DNA of 64,000 nt, taken from Prevotella sp. GTDB lineage: Bacteria; Bacteroidota; Bacteroidia; Bacteroidales; Bacteroidaceae. The notes under the pieces are model-generated. The model was not told the origin of the DNA and ran no database searches. It saw only the letters and a program-made list of their open reading frames with translations. Positions 43,926-58,156 of this stretch are shown in pieces (position 1 is the first letter of the stretch; every line of letters starts with the position of its first letter). The translations under genes and the position numbers were made by a program. The DNA lies in assembly GCA_016285245.1 (NCBI GenBank), contig JAEEQH010000001.1:62001-126000 (forward strand), read 5' to 3'.

Positions 43926-44225
43926 ATGGAAATTAAGATTCAGTCGATTCATTTCGACGCCACCGAGAAGTTACAGGCGTTCATCGAGAAGAAGGTCGCC
44001 AAGTTAGAAAAGTCATTTGAAGATATACAGAAAGTAGAGGTGCAGTTGAAGGTAGTGAAGCCCGCTACCGCACAAAACAAGCAGACCAGTCTGTCTGTGG
44101 CAGTGCCCGGCAATACCCTGTTTGTTGAGAAGACTAGTGACTCATTTGAGGAAAGTGTCGATCTCTGTGTGGATTCCATGCGTGCTCAACTACAGAAATT
44201 TAAGGAAAAATTGAGGAGTCATTAA
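43926..44225 (+). CDS. hpf: Ribosome hibernation-promoting factor (short form)
   Basis: 99 residues: IKIQSIHFDATEKLQAFIEK, LEKSFEDIQKVEVQLKV and VDLCVDSMRAQLQKFKEKL, the beta-alpha-beta-beta-beta-alpha fold of HPF/RaiA proteins without the dimerising tail of long forms. Binds the decoding region of idle 30S subunits in stationary phase. A strong Shine-Dalgarno (GGAGGTAAC) precedes the ATG, unusual in this phylum. It follows the recombinase by 38 bases and precedes the tRNA cluster. Confidence 0.93.
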   Translation: MEIKIQSIHFDATEKLQAFIEKKVAKLEKSFEDIQKVEVQLKVVKPATAQNKQTSLSVAVPGNTLFVEKTSDSFEESVDLCVDSMRAQLQKFKEKLRSH

Positions 44226-44243
44226 AAAAATCCAAGAAAAAGT

Positions 44244-44274
44244 TTTGGTATTTCAAAAATAATATCTAACTTTG
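44244..44274 (+). promoter_or_regulatory. Promoter of the tRNA-tuf unit
   Basis: TTTGG (44244-44248), then TAACTTTG (44267-44274) after 18-19 bases. It drives four tRNAs and probably tuf. Confidence 0.72.
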
Positions 44275-44327
44275 CAGCCGTTTTCCGACAGGTCGTAAAT
44301 CTGAATCAGAGGACGGCTGCAAAAAAA

Positions 44328-44401
44328 GCCTCTTTAGCTCAGTTGGCCAGAGCACGTGATTTGTAATCTCGGGGTCGTTGGTTCGAATCCGACAAGAGGC
44401 T
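44328..44401 (+). tRNA. tRNA-Thr (anticodon TGT)
   Basis: 74 nt. Acceptor GCCTCTT/AAGAGGC, anticodon loop TTTGTAA, T arm TTGG-TTCGAAT-CCGA, discriminator T. The anticodon stem has one T-T mismatch. Confidence 0.93.
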
Positions 44402-44485
44402 CAAGGAAAGGCGAAAGCCAATTGAGTCCCGGGCTCAAGGAAAGGCGAAAGCCAATCTATGTTGGGAATAAGGCGTAAGCCAAAT
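44401..44485 (+). repeat. Repeated GGCGAAAGCC hairpin words between tRNAs
   Basis: TCAAGGAAAGGCGAAAGCCA then AT occurs at 44401-44422 and again at 44435-44456; a third diverged copy AATAAGGCGTAAGCCAAAT is at 44467-44485. Each forms a short GGC-loop-GCC hairpin (GAAA or GTAA tetraloop) in the spacer between tRNA-Thr and tRNA-Tyr. Confidence 0.85.
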
Positions 44486-44568
44486 GGGTGTTTTCCAGAG
44501 TGGCCAAATGGGGCAGACTGTAAATCTGCTGTCTTTCGACTTCGGTGGTTCGAATCCATCAGCACCCA
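44486..44568 (+). tRNA. tRNA-Tyr (anticodon GTA)
   Basis: 83 nt class II tRNA. Acceptor GGGTGTT/AGCACCC, anticodon region ACTGTAAAT (GTA), long variable arm, T arm GGTGG-TTCGAAT-CCATC. Confidence 0.93.
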
Positions 44569-44588
44569 CTCTCAGTGAGGAGAGTCAT

Positions 44589-44661
44589 GCGGAAATAGCT
44601 CAGTTGATAGAGCACTAGCCTTCCAAGCTGGGGGTCGCGGGTTTGAGCCCCGTTTTCCGCT
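44589..44661 (+). tRNA. tRNA-Gly (anticodon TCC)
   Basis: 73 nt. Acceptor GCGGAAA/TTTCCGC, D arm GCTCAGTTGATAGAGC, anticodon loop CTTCCAA, discriminator T. Confidence 0.94.
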
Positions 44662-44672
44662 CAAGAAGAAAT

Positions 44673-44744
<72 letters not shown>

Positions 44745-44805
44745 CTCTTAAGTAAGGAGGAGATTGAACTTCGATTATACAAACAATTAATAAAAACAAC
44801 AAAAA

Positions 44806-45990
44806 ATGGCAAAAGAAACCTTTGTGCGCACCAAACCGCACGTAAACATTGGTACTATTGGTCACGTTGACCACGGTAAGACTACTCTGACTGCTGCTAT
44901 CACCACTGTGCTGGCTAAGGCTGGTCTCTCTGAGGTGAAGTCGTTCGACCAGATTGACAACGCTCCCGAGGAGAAGGAGCGCGGTATCACTATTAACACC
45001 GCTCACGTTGAGTACGAGACCAAGATTCGTCACTACGCTCACGTTGACTGCCCGGGACACGCTGACTATGTGAAGAACATGGTTACTGGTGCTGCCCAGA
45101 TGGACGGTGCTATCCTCGTTGTCGCTGCTACTGACGGTCCTATGCCTCAGACCCGTGAGCACGTCCTGCTCGCCCGTCAGGTGAACGTTCCCCGTCTGGT
45201 GGTGTTCCTGAACAAGTGCGATATGGTTGAGGATGAGGAGATGCTGGAGCTCGTTGAGATGGAGGTTCAGGAGATTCTCTCTCAGTATGAGTTCGAGGAC
45301 GAGACTCCTATCATCCGCGGTTCTGCTCTTGGCGCCCTGAACGGTGTTGAGAAGTGGGAGGAGAAGGTGATGGAGCTGATGGATACCTGCGACACATGGA
45401 TCCAGGAGCCTCCTCGCGCTACCGACAAGCCCTTCCTGATGCCTGTTGAGGACGTGTTCTCAATCACAGGTCGTGGTACTGTTGCTACTGGCCGTATCGA
45501 GACTGGTGTCATCCACGTTGGTGACGAGGTTGAGCTGCTCGGTCTTGGTGAGGACAAGAAGTCGGTTGTTACCGGTGTTGAGATGTTCCGCAAGATTCTT
45601 GACGAGGGTCAGGCTGGTGATAACGTAGGTCTGCTGCTCCGCGGTATCGACAAGAACGAGATCAAGCGTGGTATGGTGCTCTGCCATCCCGGACAGATCA
45701 AGCCCTTCAAGAAGTTCAAGGCTTCTATCTACGTCCTGAAGAAGGAAGAGGGTGGCCGTCACACTCCGTTCGGCAACAAGTATCGTCCCCAGTTCTACCT
45801 CCGCACCATGGACTGCACGGGTGAGATTTCTCTGCCCGAAGGCGTTGAGATGGTGATGCCTGGTGACAACGTGGAGATCACTGTTGAGCTGATCTACGCC
45901 GTTGCTCTGAACAAGGGTCTGCGCTTCGCTATCCGTGAGGGTGGTCGCACCGTTGGCTCTGGCCAGATTACTGAGGTCTTCGAAGACTAA
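44806..45990 (+). CDS. tuf: Elongation factor Tu
   Basis: 394 residues. G1 [10 protein letters not shown], switch [15 protein letters not shown]3 [10 protein letters not shown]4 NKCDM, then domains II ([13 protein letters not shown]) and III. GTP-dependent carrier of aminoacyl-tRNA to the ribosome. Codon choice is clearly different from most of the window (many T-ending GGT, GCT, GTT codons), as expected for a very highly expressed gene. It follows four tRNA genes, with AAGGAGGAG upstream, and ends in a strong terminator. Confidence 0.98.
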   Translation: MAKETFVRTKPHVNIGTIGHVDHGKTTLTAAITTVLAKAGLSEVKSFDQIDNAPEEKERGITINTAHVEYETKIRHYAHVDCPGHADYVKNMVTGAAQMDGAILVVAATDGPMPQTREHVLLARQVNVPRLVVFLNKCDMVEDEEMLELVEMEVQEILSQYEFEDETPIIRGSALGALNGVEKWEEKVMELMDTCDTWIQEPPRATDKPFLMPVEDVFSITGRGTVATGRIETGVIHVGDEVELLGLGEDKKSVVTGVEMFRKILDEGQAGDNVGLLLRGIDKNEIKRGMVLCHPGQIKPFKKFKASIYVLKKEEGGRHTPFGNKYRPQFYLRTMDCTGEISLPEGVEMVMPGDNVEITVELIYAVALNKGLRFAIREGGRTVGSGQITEVFED

Positions 45991-46042
45991 TCGTCAGGTT
46001 AAACTGCGGCAAAGCTGCAGCCTACATGACAAAACAACACAG

Positions 46043-46071
46043 GCCCCCGCTCATGACGGGTGGGGGCTTTT
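46043..46071 (+). terminator. Terminator of tuf
   Basis: GCCCCC (46043-46048) pairs with GGGGGC (46062-46067), extended by CGC...GGT pairing inside, followed by TTTT. It separates tuf from tRNA-Trp 4 bases later. Confidence 0.85.
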
Positions 46072-46074
46072 AAT

Positions 46075-46147
46075 ACGGGAATAGCTCAGTTGGTAGAGCA
46101 TCGGTCTCCAAAACCGAGGGTCGTGGGTTCGAGTCCTCCTTCCCGTG
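46075..46147 (+). tRNA. tRNA-Trp (anticodon CCA)
   Basis: 73 nt. Acceptor ACGGGAA/TTCCCGT, D arm GCTCAGTTGGTAGAGC, anticodon stem-loop CGGT-CTCCAAA-ACCG (CCA), discriminator G. It lies directly before secE, a conserved arrangement. Confidence 0.95.
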
Positions 46148-46168
46148 CGTAGAAAGATAGAAAAGGAA

Positions 46169-46357
46169 ATGAAAAAGTTTATTAAGTATTGCCAGACTTG
46201 CTATGACGAGTTAGCACACAAGGTGACATGGCCTACATACAAAGAGTTGACAGCTAGCGCTATGCTGGTGCTGTCAGCATCGCTGATTATTGCTCTTGTC
46301 GTTTGGGTGATGGACATCGTGTTCAAGTCGGTAATGAGCGTGGTTTATCCGGGCTAA
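46169..46357 (+). CDS. secE: Preprotein translocase subunit SecE
   Basis: 62 residues from ATG 46169 (a GTG further upstream lies inside tRNA-Trp). Short one-helix SecE: CYDELAHKVTWPTYKELTAS followed by a transmembrane helix (MLVLSASLIIALVVWVMDIV). Stabilises SecY in the general secretion channel. Followed 13 bases later by nusG. Confidence 0.95.
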   Translation: MKKFIKYCQTCYDELAHKVTWPTYKELTASAMLVLSASLIIALVVWVMDIVFKSVMSVVYPG

Positions 46358-46370
46358 TCTTTAAGTGACA

Positions 46371-46916
46371 ATGACTGAGACGGGAAAGAAGTGGTACGTG
46401 CTGAAAGCTGTAAGCGGTAAAGAGGCAAAGGTAAAAGAGTACTTGGAGGCATTGATGAGAAAGAATCCTACACTGGCCGACAGCGTAGGACAGATTCTTT
46501 TGCCTACAGAGAAGTATGCCCAGCTGCGCAACGGCAAGCGAGTAGTCAAGGAGAAGCTGTTTCTTCCTGGCTATGTGCTTGTGGAGGCTCGCCTTGACGG
46601 TGAAATAGCCCACACGCTTCGCTTCATTCCTAATGTATTAGGTTTCCTTGGCGGAATGGACAATCCCAGTCCGGTGCGTCAGGCCGACATCAATCGCATC
46701 TTGGGTACTGTCGAGGACACGGCTTTGCATGCCGAAGAGGTGGAAGTGCCTTACGTCCTTGATGAGGCTGTAAAGGTTACAGACGGCCCGTTCAGCGGGT
46801 TCAGCGGCGTGATAGAAGAAGTGAACACCGAGAAGCGCAAGCTGAAGGTGATGGTGAAGATCTTCGGTAGGAAAACGCCTCTTGAACTCGGTTTCAATCA
46901 GGTAGAGAAAGAATAG
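46371..46916 (+). CDS. nusG: Transcription termination/antitermination factor NusG
   Basis: 181 residues from ATG 46371 (a GTG six bases upstream is possible). NGN domain with KKWYVLKAVSGKEAKVKEYL and LFLPGYVLVEARLD, then a KOW domain (VKVTDGPFSGFSGVIEEV). Binds RNA polymerase and links it to Rho or the ribosome. Length is normal. It precedes rplK. Confidence 0.97.
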   Translation: MTETGKKWYVLKAVSGKEAKVKEYLEALMRKNPTLADSVGQILLPTEKYAQLRNGKRVVKEKLFLPGYVLVEARLDGEIAHTLRFIPNVLGFLGGMDNPSPVRQADINRILGTVEDTALHAEEVEVPYVLDEAVKVTDGPFSGFSGVIEEVNTEKRKLKVMVKIFGRKTPLELGFNQVEKE

Positions 46917-47009
46917 AGTGTAATGTGTTACGGTGCACTCATTCTAATATAGGGTCTGGAAGGCTTCCAATTCTGGACTTGTATATCATCAAACAAATTA
47001 TTAACAGAA

Positions 47010-47450
47010 ATGGCTAAAGAAGTTGCTGGATTAATCAAATTGCAGATTAAAGGTGGCGCTGCGAATCCCTCGCCTCCCGTAGGACCTGCTCTGGGTTCTA
47101 AGGGTATTAACATCATGGGATTCTGCAAAGAGTTCAACGCCAGAACCCAGGATAAGGCAGGCAAGATTCTTCCTGTCGTTATCACATACTATGCCGACAA
47201 GTCATTCTCTTTCGTCATTAAGACTCCTCCCGCAGCAGTACAGCTGCTTGAGGCTGCTAAGGTAAAGGGCGGTTCAGCTGAGCCTAACCGCAAGAAGGTG
47301 GCCAGCGTCACTTGGGATCAGGTACGCGCCATTGCCGAGGACAAGCTTCAGGACTTGAACTGCTTCACTGTGGAGTCGGCTATGAAGGTGATTGCTGGTA
47401 CGGCTCGTAGCATGGGTATCACTGTACAAGGGGAGTTCCCTGGTAAATAA
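47010..47450 (+). CDS. rplK: 50S ribosomal protein L11
   Basis: 146 residues: [40 protein letters not shown] and the C-terminal RNA-binding domain ending in [11 protein letters not shown]. Part of the GTPase-associated centre. The 93-base leader holds GAGTG...GCACTC, a possible stem that could serve autogenous control by L1; this is a weak inference. Confidence 0.98.
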   Translation: MAKEVAGLIKLQIKGGAANPSPPVGPALGSKGINIMGFCKEFNARTQDKAGKILPVVITYYADKSFSFVIKTPPAAVQLLEAAKVKGGSAEPNRKKVASVTWDQVRAIAEDKLQDLNCFTVESAMKVIAGTARSMGITVQGEFPGK

Positions 47451-47474
47451 CAATAACTTCAATTTTACAAGACA

Positions 47475-48167
47475 ATGAGTAAACTGACAAAAAATCAAAA
47501 GTTGGTAGCTGATAAGGTTGAAGCAGGGAAAGCATACTCTTTGAAGGAAGCCGCCGCACTCGTCAAGGAAATAACCACGACGAAGTTCGAGGCATCCGTT
47601 GATATCGATGTACGCTTGGGCGTTGACCCGCGTAAGGCTAACCAGATGGTGCGCGGCGTTGTGTCGCTGCCTAATGGTACTGGCAAGGTGACGCGTGTTC
47701 TCGCTCTCTGCCCCCCCGATCAGGAGGCTGCCGCAAAGGAAGCTGGTGCTGACTATGTTGGTCTTGACGAATATATCGATAAGATCAAGGGAGGCTGGAC
47801 TGATGTTGATGTCATCATCACGATGCCCTCATGCATGGGCAAGCTGGGACCCTTGGGTCGTATCCTCGGTCCCCGTGGACTTATGCCTAACCCCAAGAGC
47901 GGTACCGTTACGATGGATGTTGCAAAGGCAGTGAAAGAAGTGAAGCAGGGTAAGATTGACTTTAAGGTGGATAAGACTGGTATTGTGCATACCTCTATCG
48001 GTAAGGTGACTTTCACTCCCGATCAGATCTTTGAGAATGCCAAGGAGTTTATCTCTACCATTATCAAGCTGAAGCCGGCTGCCGCCAAGGGTACTTACTT
48101 GAAGAGCATCTTCCTCTCAAGCACGATGAGCATGGGTATCAAGGTAGATCCTAAATCAGTTGAATAA
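47475..48167 (+). CDS. rplA: 50S ribosomal protein L1
   Basis: 230 residues: [34 protein letters not shown], and [20 protein letters not shown] followed by MPNPKSGTV, the L1 signature. Stalk protein that helps E-site tRNA release and usually represses its own operon. Normal length. Confidence 0.98.
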   Translation: MSKLTKNQKLVADKVEAGKAYSLKEAAALVKEITTTKFEASVDIDVRLGVDPRKANQMVRGVVSLPNGTGKVTRVLALCPPDQEAAAKEAGADYVGLDEYIDKIKGGWTDVDVIITMPSCMGKLGPLGRILGPRGLMPNPKSGTVTMDVAKAVKEVKQGKIDFKVDKTGIVHTSIGKVTFTPDQIFENAKEFISTIIKLKPAAAKGTYLKSIFLSSTMSMGIKVDPKSVE

Positions 48168-48187
48168 CTCGCAAAAAGATTAGACAA

Positions 48188-48709
48188 ATGAAAAAGGAAT
48201 TAAAAGATACTATCATCGTAGAATTGGGTGAGAAGCTGAAGGAGACTCCTCATTTCTATTTGGTCGACCTGACTGGACTGAATGCTGAGCAGACAAGTGA
48301 GCTGCGCCGCAACTGCTTCAAGAACGACATCAAGTTGCTGGTGGTGAAGAACAAACTGCTGCACAAGGCTTTTGAGAATGCAGAGGCTGACTTTACTCCT
48401 CTGTACGACTGCCTGAAGGGCAACACCGCACTGATGTTCACGCAGGTGGCAAATGCTCCCGCAAAACTGCTGAAGGACTATAAGAACAAGAAGCAGGAGG
48501 TTCCCGCACTGAAGGGTGCCTTTGCTGAAGAGAGTTTCTTCGTTGGTGCCGACAAGCTCGACGAGCTGGTGGCTATCAAGAGCAAGAACGAACTGATAGC
48601 CGACGTTGTGGCTCTGCTGCAGTCGCCCATCAAGAATATTATGTCCGGACTGAATGCCGGTGGAAAGATCCACGGCCTGCTTGACGCTATCGCTGAGCGT
48701 AACAAATAA
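48188..48709 (+). CDS. rplJ: 50S ribosomal protein L10
   Basis: 173 residues: FYLVDLTGLNAEQTSELRRN, IKLLVVKNKLLHKAF, and a C-terminal helix for L7/L12 binding. Anchors the L7/L12 stalk. Located between rplA and rplL as in most bacteria. Confidence 0.97.
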   Translation: MKKELKDTIIVELGEKLKETPHFYLVDLTGLNAEQTSELRRNCFKNDIKLLVVKNKLLHKAFENAEADFTPLYDCLKGNTALMFTQVANAPAKLLKDYKNKKQEVPALKGAFAEESFFVGADKLDELVAIKSKNELIADVVALLQSPIKNIMSGLNAGGKIHGLLDAIAERNK

Positions 48710-48766
48710 TAAGCGACGCAACATTTATAACATTCACATTAAAACAATTAAAATCAATTAAATAAA

Positions 48767-49144
48767 ATGGCAGATATTAAAGCTATTGCTGAGCAGTTGG
48801 TAAACCTGACTGTGAAGGAAGTGAACGAGTTGGCAACGGTCCTGAAGGACGAGTATGGAATTGAGCCTGCTGCTGCAGCCGTTGCAGTAGCTGCTGGCCC
48901 CGCAGCTGGCCCCGCTGAGGCAGCTGAGGAGAAGACCTCTTTCGACGTGGTGCTGAAGTCGGCTGGCGCTGCTAAGCTCCAGGTGGTGAAGGCCGTGAAG
49001 GAAGCATGTGGTCTGGGCCTGAAAGAGGCTAAGGATCTGGTTGACGGTGCTCCCGCCACCATCAAGGAAGGCCTGTCAAAGGATGAGGCTGAGAACCTGA
49101 AGAAGACCATCGAGGCCGCTGGTGCCGAGGTTGAGCTGAAGTAA
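48767..49144 (+). CDS. rplL: 50S ribosomal protein L7/L12
   Basis: 125 residues. N-terminal dimerisation domain ([20 protein letters not shown]), Ala/Pro-rich hinge ([20 protein letters not shown]) and the C-terminal factor-binding domain ([20 protein letters not shown]). Recruits translation GTPases. A hairpin attenuator follows before rpoB. Confidence 0.98.
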   Translation: MADIKAIAEQLVNLTVKEVNELATVLKDEYGIEPAAAAVAVAAGPAAGPAEAAEEKTSFDVVLKSAGAAKLQVVKAVKEACGLGLKEAKDLVDGAPATIKEGLSKDEAENLKKTIEAAGAEVELK

Positions 49145-49167
49145 TTCAGTCCGAAACGATACCATTA

Positions 49168-49206
49168 GGTTAGGAACTCTCCAGTAGAGGGTTCCTAACC
49201 GTTTTC
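49168..49206 (+). terminator. Attenuator-like hairpin between rplL and rpoB
   Basis: 10-bp perfect stem GGTTAGGAAC (49168-49177)/GTTCCTAACC (49191-49200), then GTTTTC. The short T-run suggests partial termination, fitting the usual drop from ribosomal protein to polymerase expression. Confidence 0.75.
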
Positions 49207-49218
49207 GTCTCTCTATCA

Positions 49219-49281
49219 CTAGATTTTCTAGACTGACTAGATAATCTAGAAGTACTAGTAAATCTAGGACATTTAGAATCA
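49219..49281 (+). repeat. Seven-unit 9-bp CTAG-phased array before rpoB
   Basis: CTAG occurs at 49219, 49228, 49237, 49246, 49255 and 49264, exactly 9 bases apart each time, and TTAG continues the phase at 49273. Units are CTAGATTTT, CTAGACTGA, CTAGATAAT, CTAGAAGTA, CTAGTAAAT, CTAGGACAT, TTAGAATCA. It lies between the attenuator hairpin and the rpoB ATG at 49295. Confidence 0.92.
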
Positions 49282-49294
49282 ACATTATTTTTAT

Positions 49295-52200
49295 ATGGCT
49301 TCAAAAGTAATAGACAACAGAGTAAACTTTGGCAGCGTCAAGAACCCGATGCCATTACCCGATTTCCTCGACGTGCAGCTCAAGTCGTTTCAGGACTTCC
49401 TGCAATTAGACACTCCGCCTGAGGAACGCAAGAACGACGGTCTCTACAAGGTGTTCGCCGAGAATTTCCCCATTACCGACACACGCAACAATTTCGTGCT
49501 TGAGTTCCTGGATTACTATATTGACCCGCCCCGCTACACCATAGAGGAGTGCCTGGAGCGTGGCCTTACATATAGTGTACCCCTGAAGGCTAAGTTGAAA
49601 CTGTATTGCACCGACCCTGACCACGAGGAGTTTGGAACCGTCATTCAGGATGTATTCCTTGGCCCCATTCCCTACATGACGCAGAACGGCACCTTCGTCA
49701 TCAACGGTGCTGAACGTGTGGTGGTCTCTCAGCTGCATCGCTCGCCGGGTGTGTTCTTCGGACAGAGCGTACATGCCAACGGTACTTTGCTCTATTCAGC
49801 ACGCATCATCCCCTTCAAGGGGTCGTGGATAGAGTTTGCCACCGACATCAACAACGTGATGTATGCCTATATCGACCGAAAGAAGAAGTTGCCTGTTACT
49901 ACGCTGCTGCGTGCCATCGGTTTCGAGAACGACAAGGACATACTGCAGATTTTCGACTTGGCTGAGGAGGTGAAAGTGAACAAGGCCGCACTGAAGAAAG
50001 TGCTGGGATGCAAACTGGCTGCCCGTGTGCTGAAGAGTTGGAACGAGGACTTTGTCGATGAGGATACGGGCGAAGTTGTATCTATTGAGCGTAACGATGT
50101 CATCATGGACCGTGAGACGGAGATTACCGAAGACAACATGATGGCCATCCTTGAGAGTGGCGCTCAGACCATACTCGTGCATAAAGATGAGGCTGTGGCA
50201 CAGGACTACAGCATTATCTTCAACACGCTCGCCAAGGACCCGTCAAACTCGGAAAAGGAGGCTGTGCTCTACATCTATCGCCAACTGCGCAATGCCGACC
50301 CTGCCGACGATGCTTCTGCTCGCGAAGTCATACAGAATCTCTTCTTCAGCGACAAGCGTTATGACTTGGGTGATGTAGGCCGCTACCGCATCAACAAAAA
50401 GCTGGGGCTTGACACCGAGATGAACGTGCGTGTACTGACAAAAGAGGATATTATCGAGATTATTAAATACCTCATACAGCTCATCAACTCAAAAGCAGCT
50501 GTCGACGATATCGACCACCTGTCGAACCGCCGCGTGCGCACAGTGGGCGAGCAGCTCAGCAACCAGTTCTCAATAGGCCTGGCGCGCATGAGCCGCACCA
50601 TTCGTGAGCGCATGAACGTGCGCGACAACGAGGTGTTCACACCTACCGACCTTATCAACGCCAAGACCATTTCGAGCGTTATCAATTCGTTCTTCGGCAC
50701 CAACCCGCTGTCGCAGTTCATGGACCAGACCAACCCCCTGGCTGAGGTGACACACAAGCGCCGCCTCTCTGCACTTGGCCCTGGCGGTCTGAGCCGCGAG
50801 CGTGCAGGCTTCGAGGTGCGCGACGTGCACTATACCCACTATGGACGCCTTTGTCCTATTGAGAGCCCTGAAGGTCCGAACATCGGTCTTATCTCCTCGC
50901 TCTGCGTCTATGCCAAGATCAATGAGCTGGGCTTCATACAGACCCCCTATCGTAAGGTGGAGAACGGCATAGCCAACCTCAACAACGATGAGATAGTCTA
51001 TCTCACTGCTGAGGACGAGGCCAATTACATCATTGGTCAGGGCAATGCTCCGCTTAACGACGACGGCACCTTCATACGCAAGGTAGTGAAGTGCCGCCAA
51101 GACGCCGACTTCCCCGTGGTTCCTCCTTCAGAGGTGAACCTGATGGATGTGTCGCCGCAGCAGATAGCCTCTATAGCCGCATCGCTTATTCCCTTCCTGG
51201 AGCACGACGATGCTCACCGTGCACTCATGGGATCGAACATGATGCGCCAGGCTGTGCCCCTGCTCCACAACGAGGCTCCCATCGTGGGTACCGGCATCGA
51301 GAAGCAGGTGTGCGAGGATTCCCGCACCATGATAACCGCTGAGGGCGACGGTGTCATTGAGTATGTCGACGCCACCACCATTCGCATTCTCTACGACCGC
51401 ACCGATGACGAGGAGTTTGTGAGCTTCGAGCCGGCACTGAAGGAATACCGCATTCCAAAGTTCCGCCGCACCAACCAGAATATGACCATCGACCTGCGTC
51501 CTATCTGCGACAAGGGACAGCGTGTGAAGAAGGGTGACATCCTGACCGAAGGCTATGCCACTGAGAACGGTGAGCTGGCACTGGGCCGCAACCTGCTCGT
51601 GGCATACATGCCGTGGAAGGGTTACAACTATGAGGATGCTATTGTGCTCAACGAGCGCATCGTGCGCGAGGACATTCTCACCAGTGTCCACGTTGACGAG
51701 TACTCGCTCGACGTGCGTGAGACGAAGCGCGGTGTTGAAGAATTCACCTCCGACATCCCCAATGTCTCGGAGGAGGCCACTAAGGACCTCGACGAAAACG
51801 GTGTCATCCGTGTGGGTGCCCGTGTGGAGCCGGGCGACATCCTTATCGGCAAGATTTCACCGAAGGGTGAAAGCGATCCCTCGCCTGAGGAGAAGCTGCT
51901 GCGCGCCATCTTCGGCGACAAGGCCGGCGATGTGAAGGACTCTTCGCTGAAGGCCAATCCTTCGCTCACTGGTGTCATCATCGACAAGAAGCTCTTTGCC
52001 CGTGCCATCAAGACACGCCAGACAAAGATGCAGGACAAGGTGACACTGGCCAAGATTGACGAGGAATACGAGGCTAAGGTCAACGACTTGAAGGACATCC
52101 TCATTGACAAGCTTGCTGAGCTGACAAAAGGCAAGACTTCGCAGGGCGTGAAAGACTATACCGGAGCCGAAATCATTACCAAAGGCTCAAAGTTCACCAT

Positions 52201-53107
52201 GACCGTGCTTCGCAATCTGGAGTATGGCGACGTGCAGACGAACAAGTGGACCAATGATGACCACAAGAACGAACTCATAGCCAAGCTCATCATTAACTAT
52301 ATGAAGAAGTACAAGCTGCTCGATGCAGAGATGAAACGCCGCAAGTTTGCCATCACTATTGGCGATGAGCTGCCCTCTGGCATCCTGCAGATGGCTAAGG
52401 TCTATGTGGCCAAGAAGCGCAAGATTGGCGTGGGCGACAAGCTGGCCGGCCGTCACGGCAACAAGGGCATTGTGTCGAAGGTGGTGCGTCAGGAGGATAT
52501 GCCGTTCCTTGAGGACGGACGTCCTGTCGACCTGGTGCTCAACCCTCTGGGCGTGCCTTCGCGCATGAACCTCGGACAGATCTTCGAGGCCATTCTCGGT
52601 GCTGCCGGCAAGCGCATGGGCGTGAAGTTTGCCACACCTATCTTCGATGGTGCTAAACTGGATGACCTGGCCGAGTGGACCGACAAAGCCGGACTGCCCC
52701 GCCTGTGTTCCACACACCTCTATGACGGTGAGACGGGCGAACGCTTCGACCAGCCTGCCACCGTGGGTATCACCTACTTCTTGAAGCTCGGCCACATGGT
52801 GGAGGACAAGATGCACGCTCGCTCCATAGGCCCGTACAGCCTCATCACCCAGCAGCCGCTTGGAGGTAAGGCTCAGTTCGGTGGCCAGCGCTTCGGAGAG
52901 ATGGAGGTTTGGGCACTCGAAGCCTTCGGTGCCAGCCATGTACTTCAGGAGATTCTTACTATCAAGTCTGATGATACCGTGGGCCGCTCAAAAGCCTACG
53001 AGGCTATTGTCAAGGGCGAGCCGATGCCTACACCGGGCATCCCCGAATCGCTCAATGTGCTGCTCCATGAGCTGCGCGGCCTCGGCCTGAGCGTGACCCT
53101 CGACTAA
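49295..53107 (+). CDS. rpoB: RNA polymerase subunit beta
   Basis: 1270 residues, the usual length in this phylum. Begins [20 protein letters not shown]; contains the fork and rifampicin region ([40 protein letters not shown]), and [16 protein letters not shown] and [11 protein letters not shown] near the active site; ends [14 protein letters not shown]. The rifampicin region has the normal susceptible-type residues [16 protein letters not shown]. Followed 45 bases later by rpoC. Confidence 0.99.
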   Translation: MASKVIDNRVNFGSVKNPMPLPDFLDVQLKSFQDFLQLDTPPEERKNDGLYKVFAENFPITDTRNNFVLEFLDYYIDPPRYTIEECLERGLTYSVPLKAKLKLYCTDPDHEEFGTVIQDVFLGPIPYMTQNGTFVINGAERVVVSQLHRSPGVFFGQSVHANGTLLYSARIIPFKGSWIEFATDINNVMYAYIDRKKKLPVTTLLRAIGFENDKDILQIFDLAEEVKVNKAALKKVLGCKLAARVLKSWNEDFVDEDTGEVVSIERNDVIMDRETEITEDNMMAILESGAQTILVHKDEAVAQDYSIIFNTLAKDPSNSEKEAVLYIYRQLRNADPADDASAREVIQNLFFSDKRYDLGDVGRYRINKKLGLDTEMNVRVLTKEDIIEIIKYLIQLINSKAAVDDIDHLSNRRVRTVGEQLSNQFSIGLARMSRTIRERMNVRDNEVFTPTDLINAKTISSVINSFFGTNPLSQFMDQTNPLAEVTHKRRLSALGPGGLSRERAGFEVRDVHYTHYGRLCPIESPEGPNIGLISSLCVYAKINELGFIQTPYRKVENGIANLNNDEIVYLTAEDEANYIIGQGNAPLNDDGTFIRKVVKCRQDADFPVVPPSEVNLMDVSPQQIASIAASLIPFLEHDDAHRALMGSNMMRQAVPLLHNEAPIVGTGIEKQVCEDSRTMITAEGDGVIEYVDATTIRILYDRTDDEEFVSFEPALKEYRIPKFRRTNQNMTIDLRPICDKGQRVKKGDILTEGYATENGELALGRNLLVAYMPWKGYNYEDAIVLNERIVREDILTSVHVDEYSLDVRETKRGVEEFTSDIPNVSEEATKDLDENGVIRVGARVEPGDILIGKISPKGESDPSPEEKLLRAIFGDKAGDVKDSSLKANPSLTGVIIDKKLFARAIKTRQTKMQDKVTLAKIDEEYEAKVNDLKDILIDKLAELTKGKTSQGVKDYTGAEIITKGSKFTMTVLRNLEYGDVQTNKWTNDDHKNELIAKLIINYMKKYKLLDAEMKRRKFAITIGDELPSGILQMAKVYVAKKRKIGVGDKLAGRHGNKGIVSKVVRQEDMPFLEDGRPVDLVLNPLGVPSRMNLGQIFEAILGAAGKRMGVKFATPIFDGAKLDDLAEWTDKAGLPRLCSTHLYDGETGERFDQPATVGITYFLKLGHMVEDKMHARSIGPYSLITQQPLGGKAQFGGQRFGEMEVWALEAFGASHVLQEILTIKSDDTVGRSKAYEAIVKGEPMPTPGIPESLNVLLHELRGLGLSVTLD

Positions 53108-53152
53108 GTGAAGTAATCGTAAATCGTAAATTCGTAAATTGTCAATTGAAAT

Positions 53153-57481
<4,329 letters not shown>

Positions 57482-57521
57482 GCACCACAGCCATCAGTTG
57501 GCGTTCTTGATTCTAACCGAT

Positions 57522-57558
57522 AAAAAACTCCGAATCGCTTGACGGTTCGGAGTTTTTT
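57522..57558 (+). terminator. Terminator of the rpoBC transcript
   Basis: Stem AAAAAACTCCGAA/TTCGGAGTTTTTT around an 11-base loop. Symmetrical A and T flanks allow termination in both directions. Confidence 0.93.
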
Positions 57559-57570
57559 GTATGCTCGGCA

Positions 57571-58067
57571 TAAGCGCACATAAAGCAGTCTGCTGTTGAC
57601 CGAAGCGAAAAAAAAAGCCCGCTGTTGACCGCTGCTAAAAAAAGTCCGCTGTTGTCCGCTGCTAAAAAAGTCCGCTGTTGTCCGCTGCTAAAAAAAGTAA
57701 AAAAAGTAGCCCGCTGTTGTCCGATGCGCACATAAAAAGTCCGCTGTTGACCGAAGCGCACATAAAAAAGTCCGCTGTTGTCCGATGCGAAAAGTAGCCC
57801 GCTGTTGTCCGATGCGCACATAAAAAGTCCGCTGTTGACCGAAGCGCACATAAAAAAGTCCGCTATAGTCCGATGCGAAAAGTAGTCCGTTGTTGTCCGA
57901 TGCGAAAAAAAGTAGTCCGTTGTTGTCCGATGCGAAAAAGAAGCAGTCCGCTGTTGTCCGATGCTAAAAAAGTAGTCCGCTGTTGTCCGATGCGAAAATA
58001 AGTAGTCCGTTGTTGTCCGATGCGTACATAAAAAGACCGCTGTTGACGGAAGCCTCACAAAAAAAGT
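57571..58067 (+). repeat. Degenerate tandem-repeat array 1 (about 16 units)
   Basis: About sixteen units of 26-39 bases with core TCCGCTGTTGTCCGATGCG (variants CCGCTG/CCGTTG, TTGACCGAAGCG), followed by A-rich linkers of varying length, several with GCACATAAAAAG. The spacers are not unique, so it is not CRISPR. A long ORF reads through the minus strand only because units lack stop codons. It fills the 675-base gap between rpoC and the next gene. Confidence 0.92.
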
Positions 58068-58119
58068 TAAATAGCAACACGTGCCCTACTTTTCTTCAGC
58101 AGTTTTCCTAAGTTTTCAT

Positions 58120-58127
58120 TAATTTTG
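58120..58127 (+). promoter_or_regulatory. -7 box after array 1
   Basis: TAATTTTG followed by CAGC, 30 bases before ATG 58157. Confidence 0.5.
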
Positions 58128-58156
58128 CAGCAAAATTGACAAGAACAAATAATCAT

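Noticed and set aside
46145..46168. GTG start for secE inside tRNA-Trp
   Set aside because: SecE homology begins at the ATG at 46169, and the earlier codons are the tRNA 3' end and its flank.
57513..58058. 181-residue minus-strand ORF in array 1
   Set aside because: It is a by-product of a stop-free repeat; it has no signal other than repetition and no ribosome-binding context.
57571..58067. CRISPR array after rpoC
   Set aside because: The linkers are A-rich and repetitive rather than unique, unit length varies, and no cas gene is nearby.
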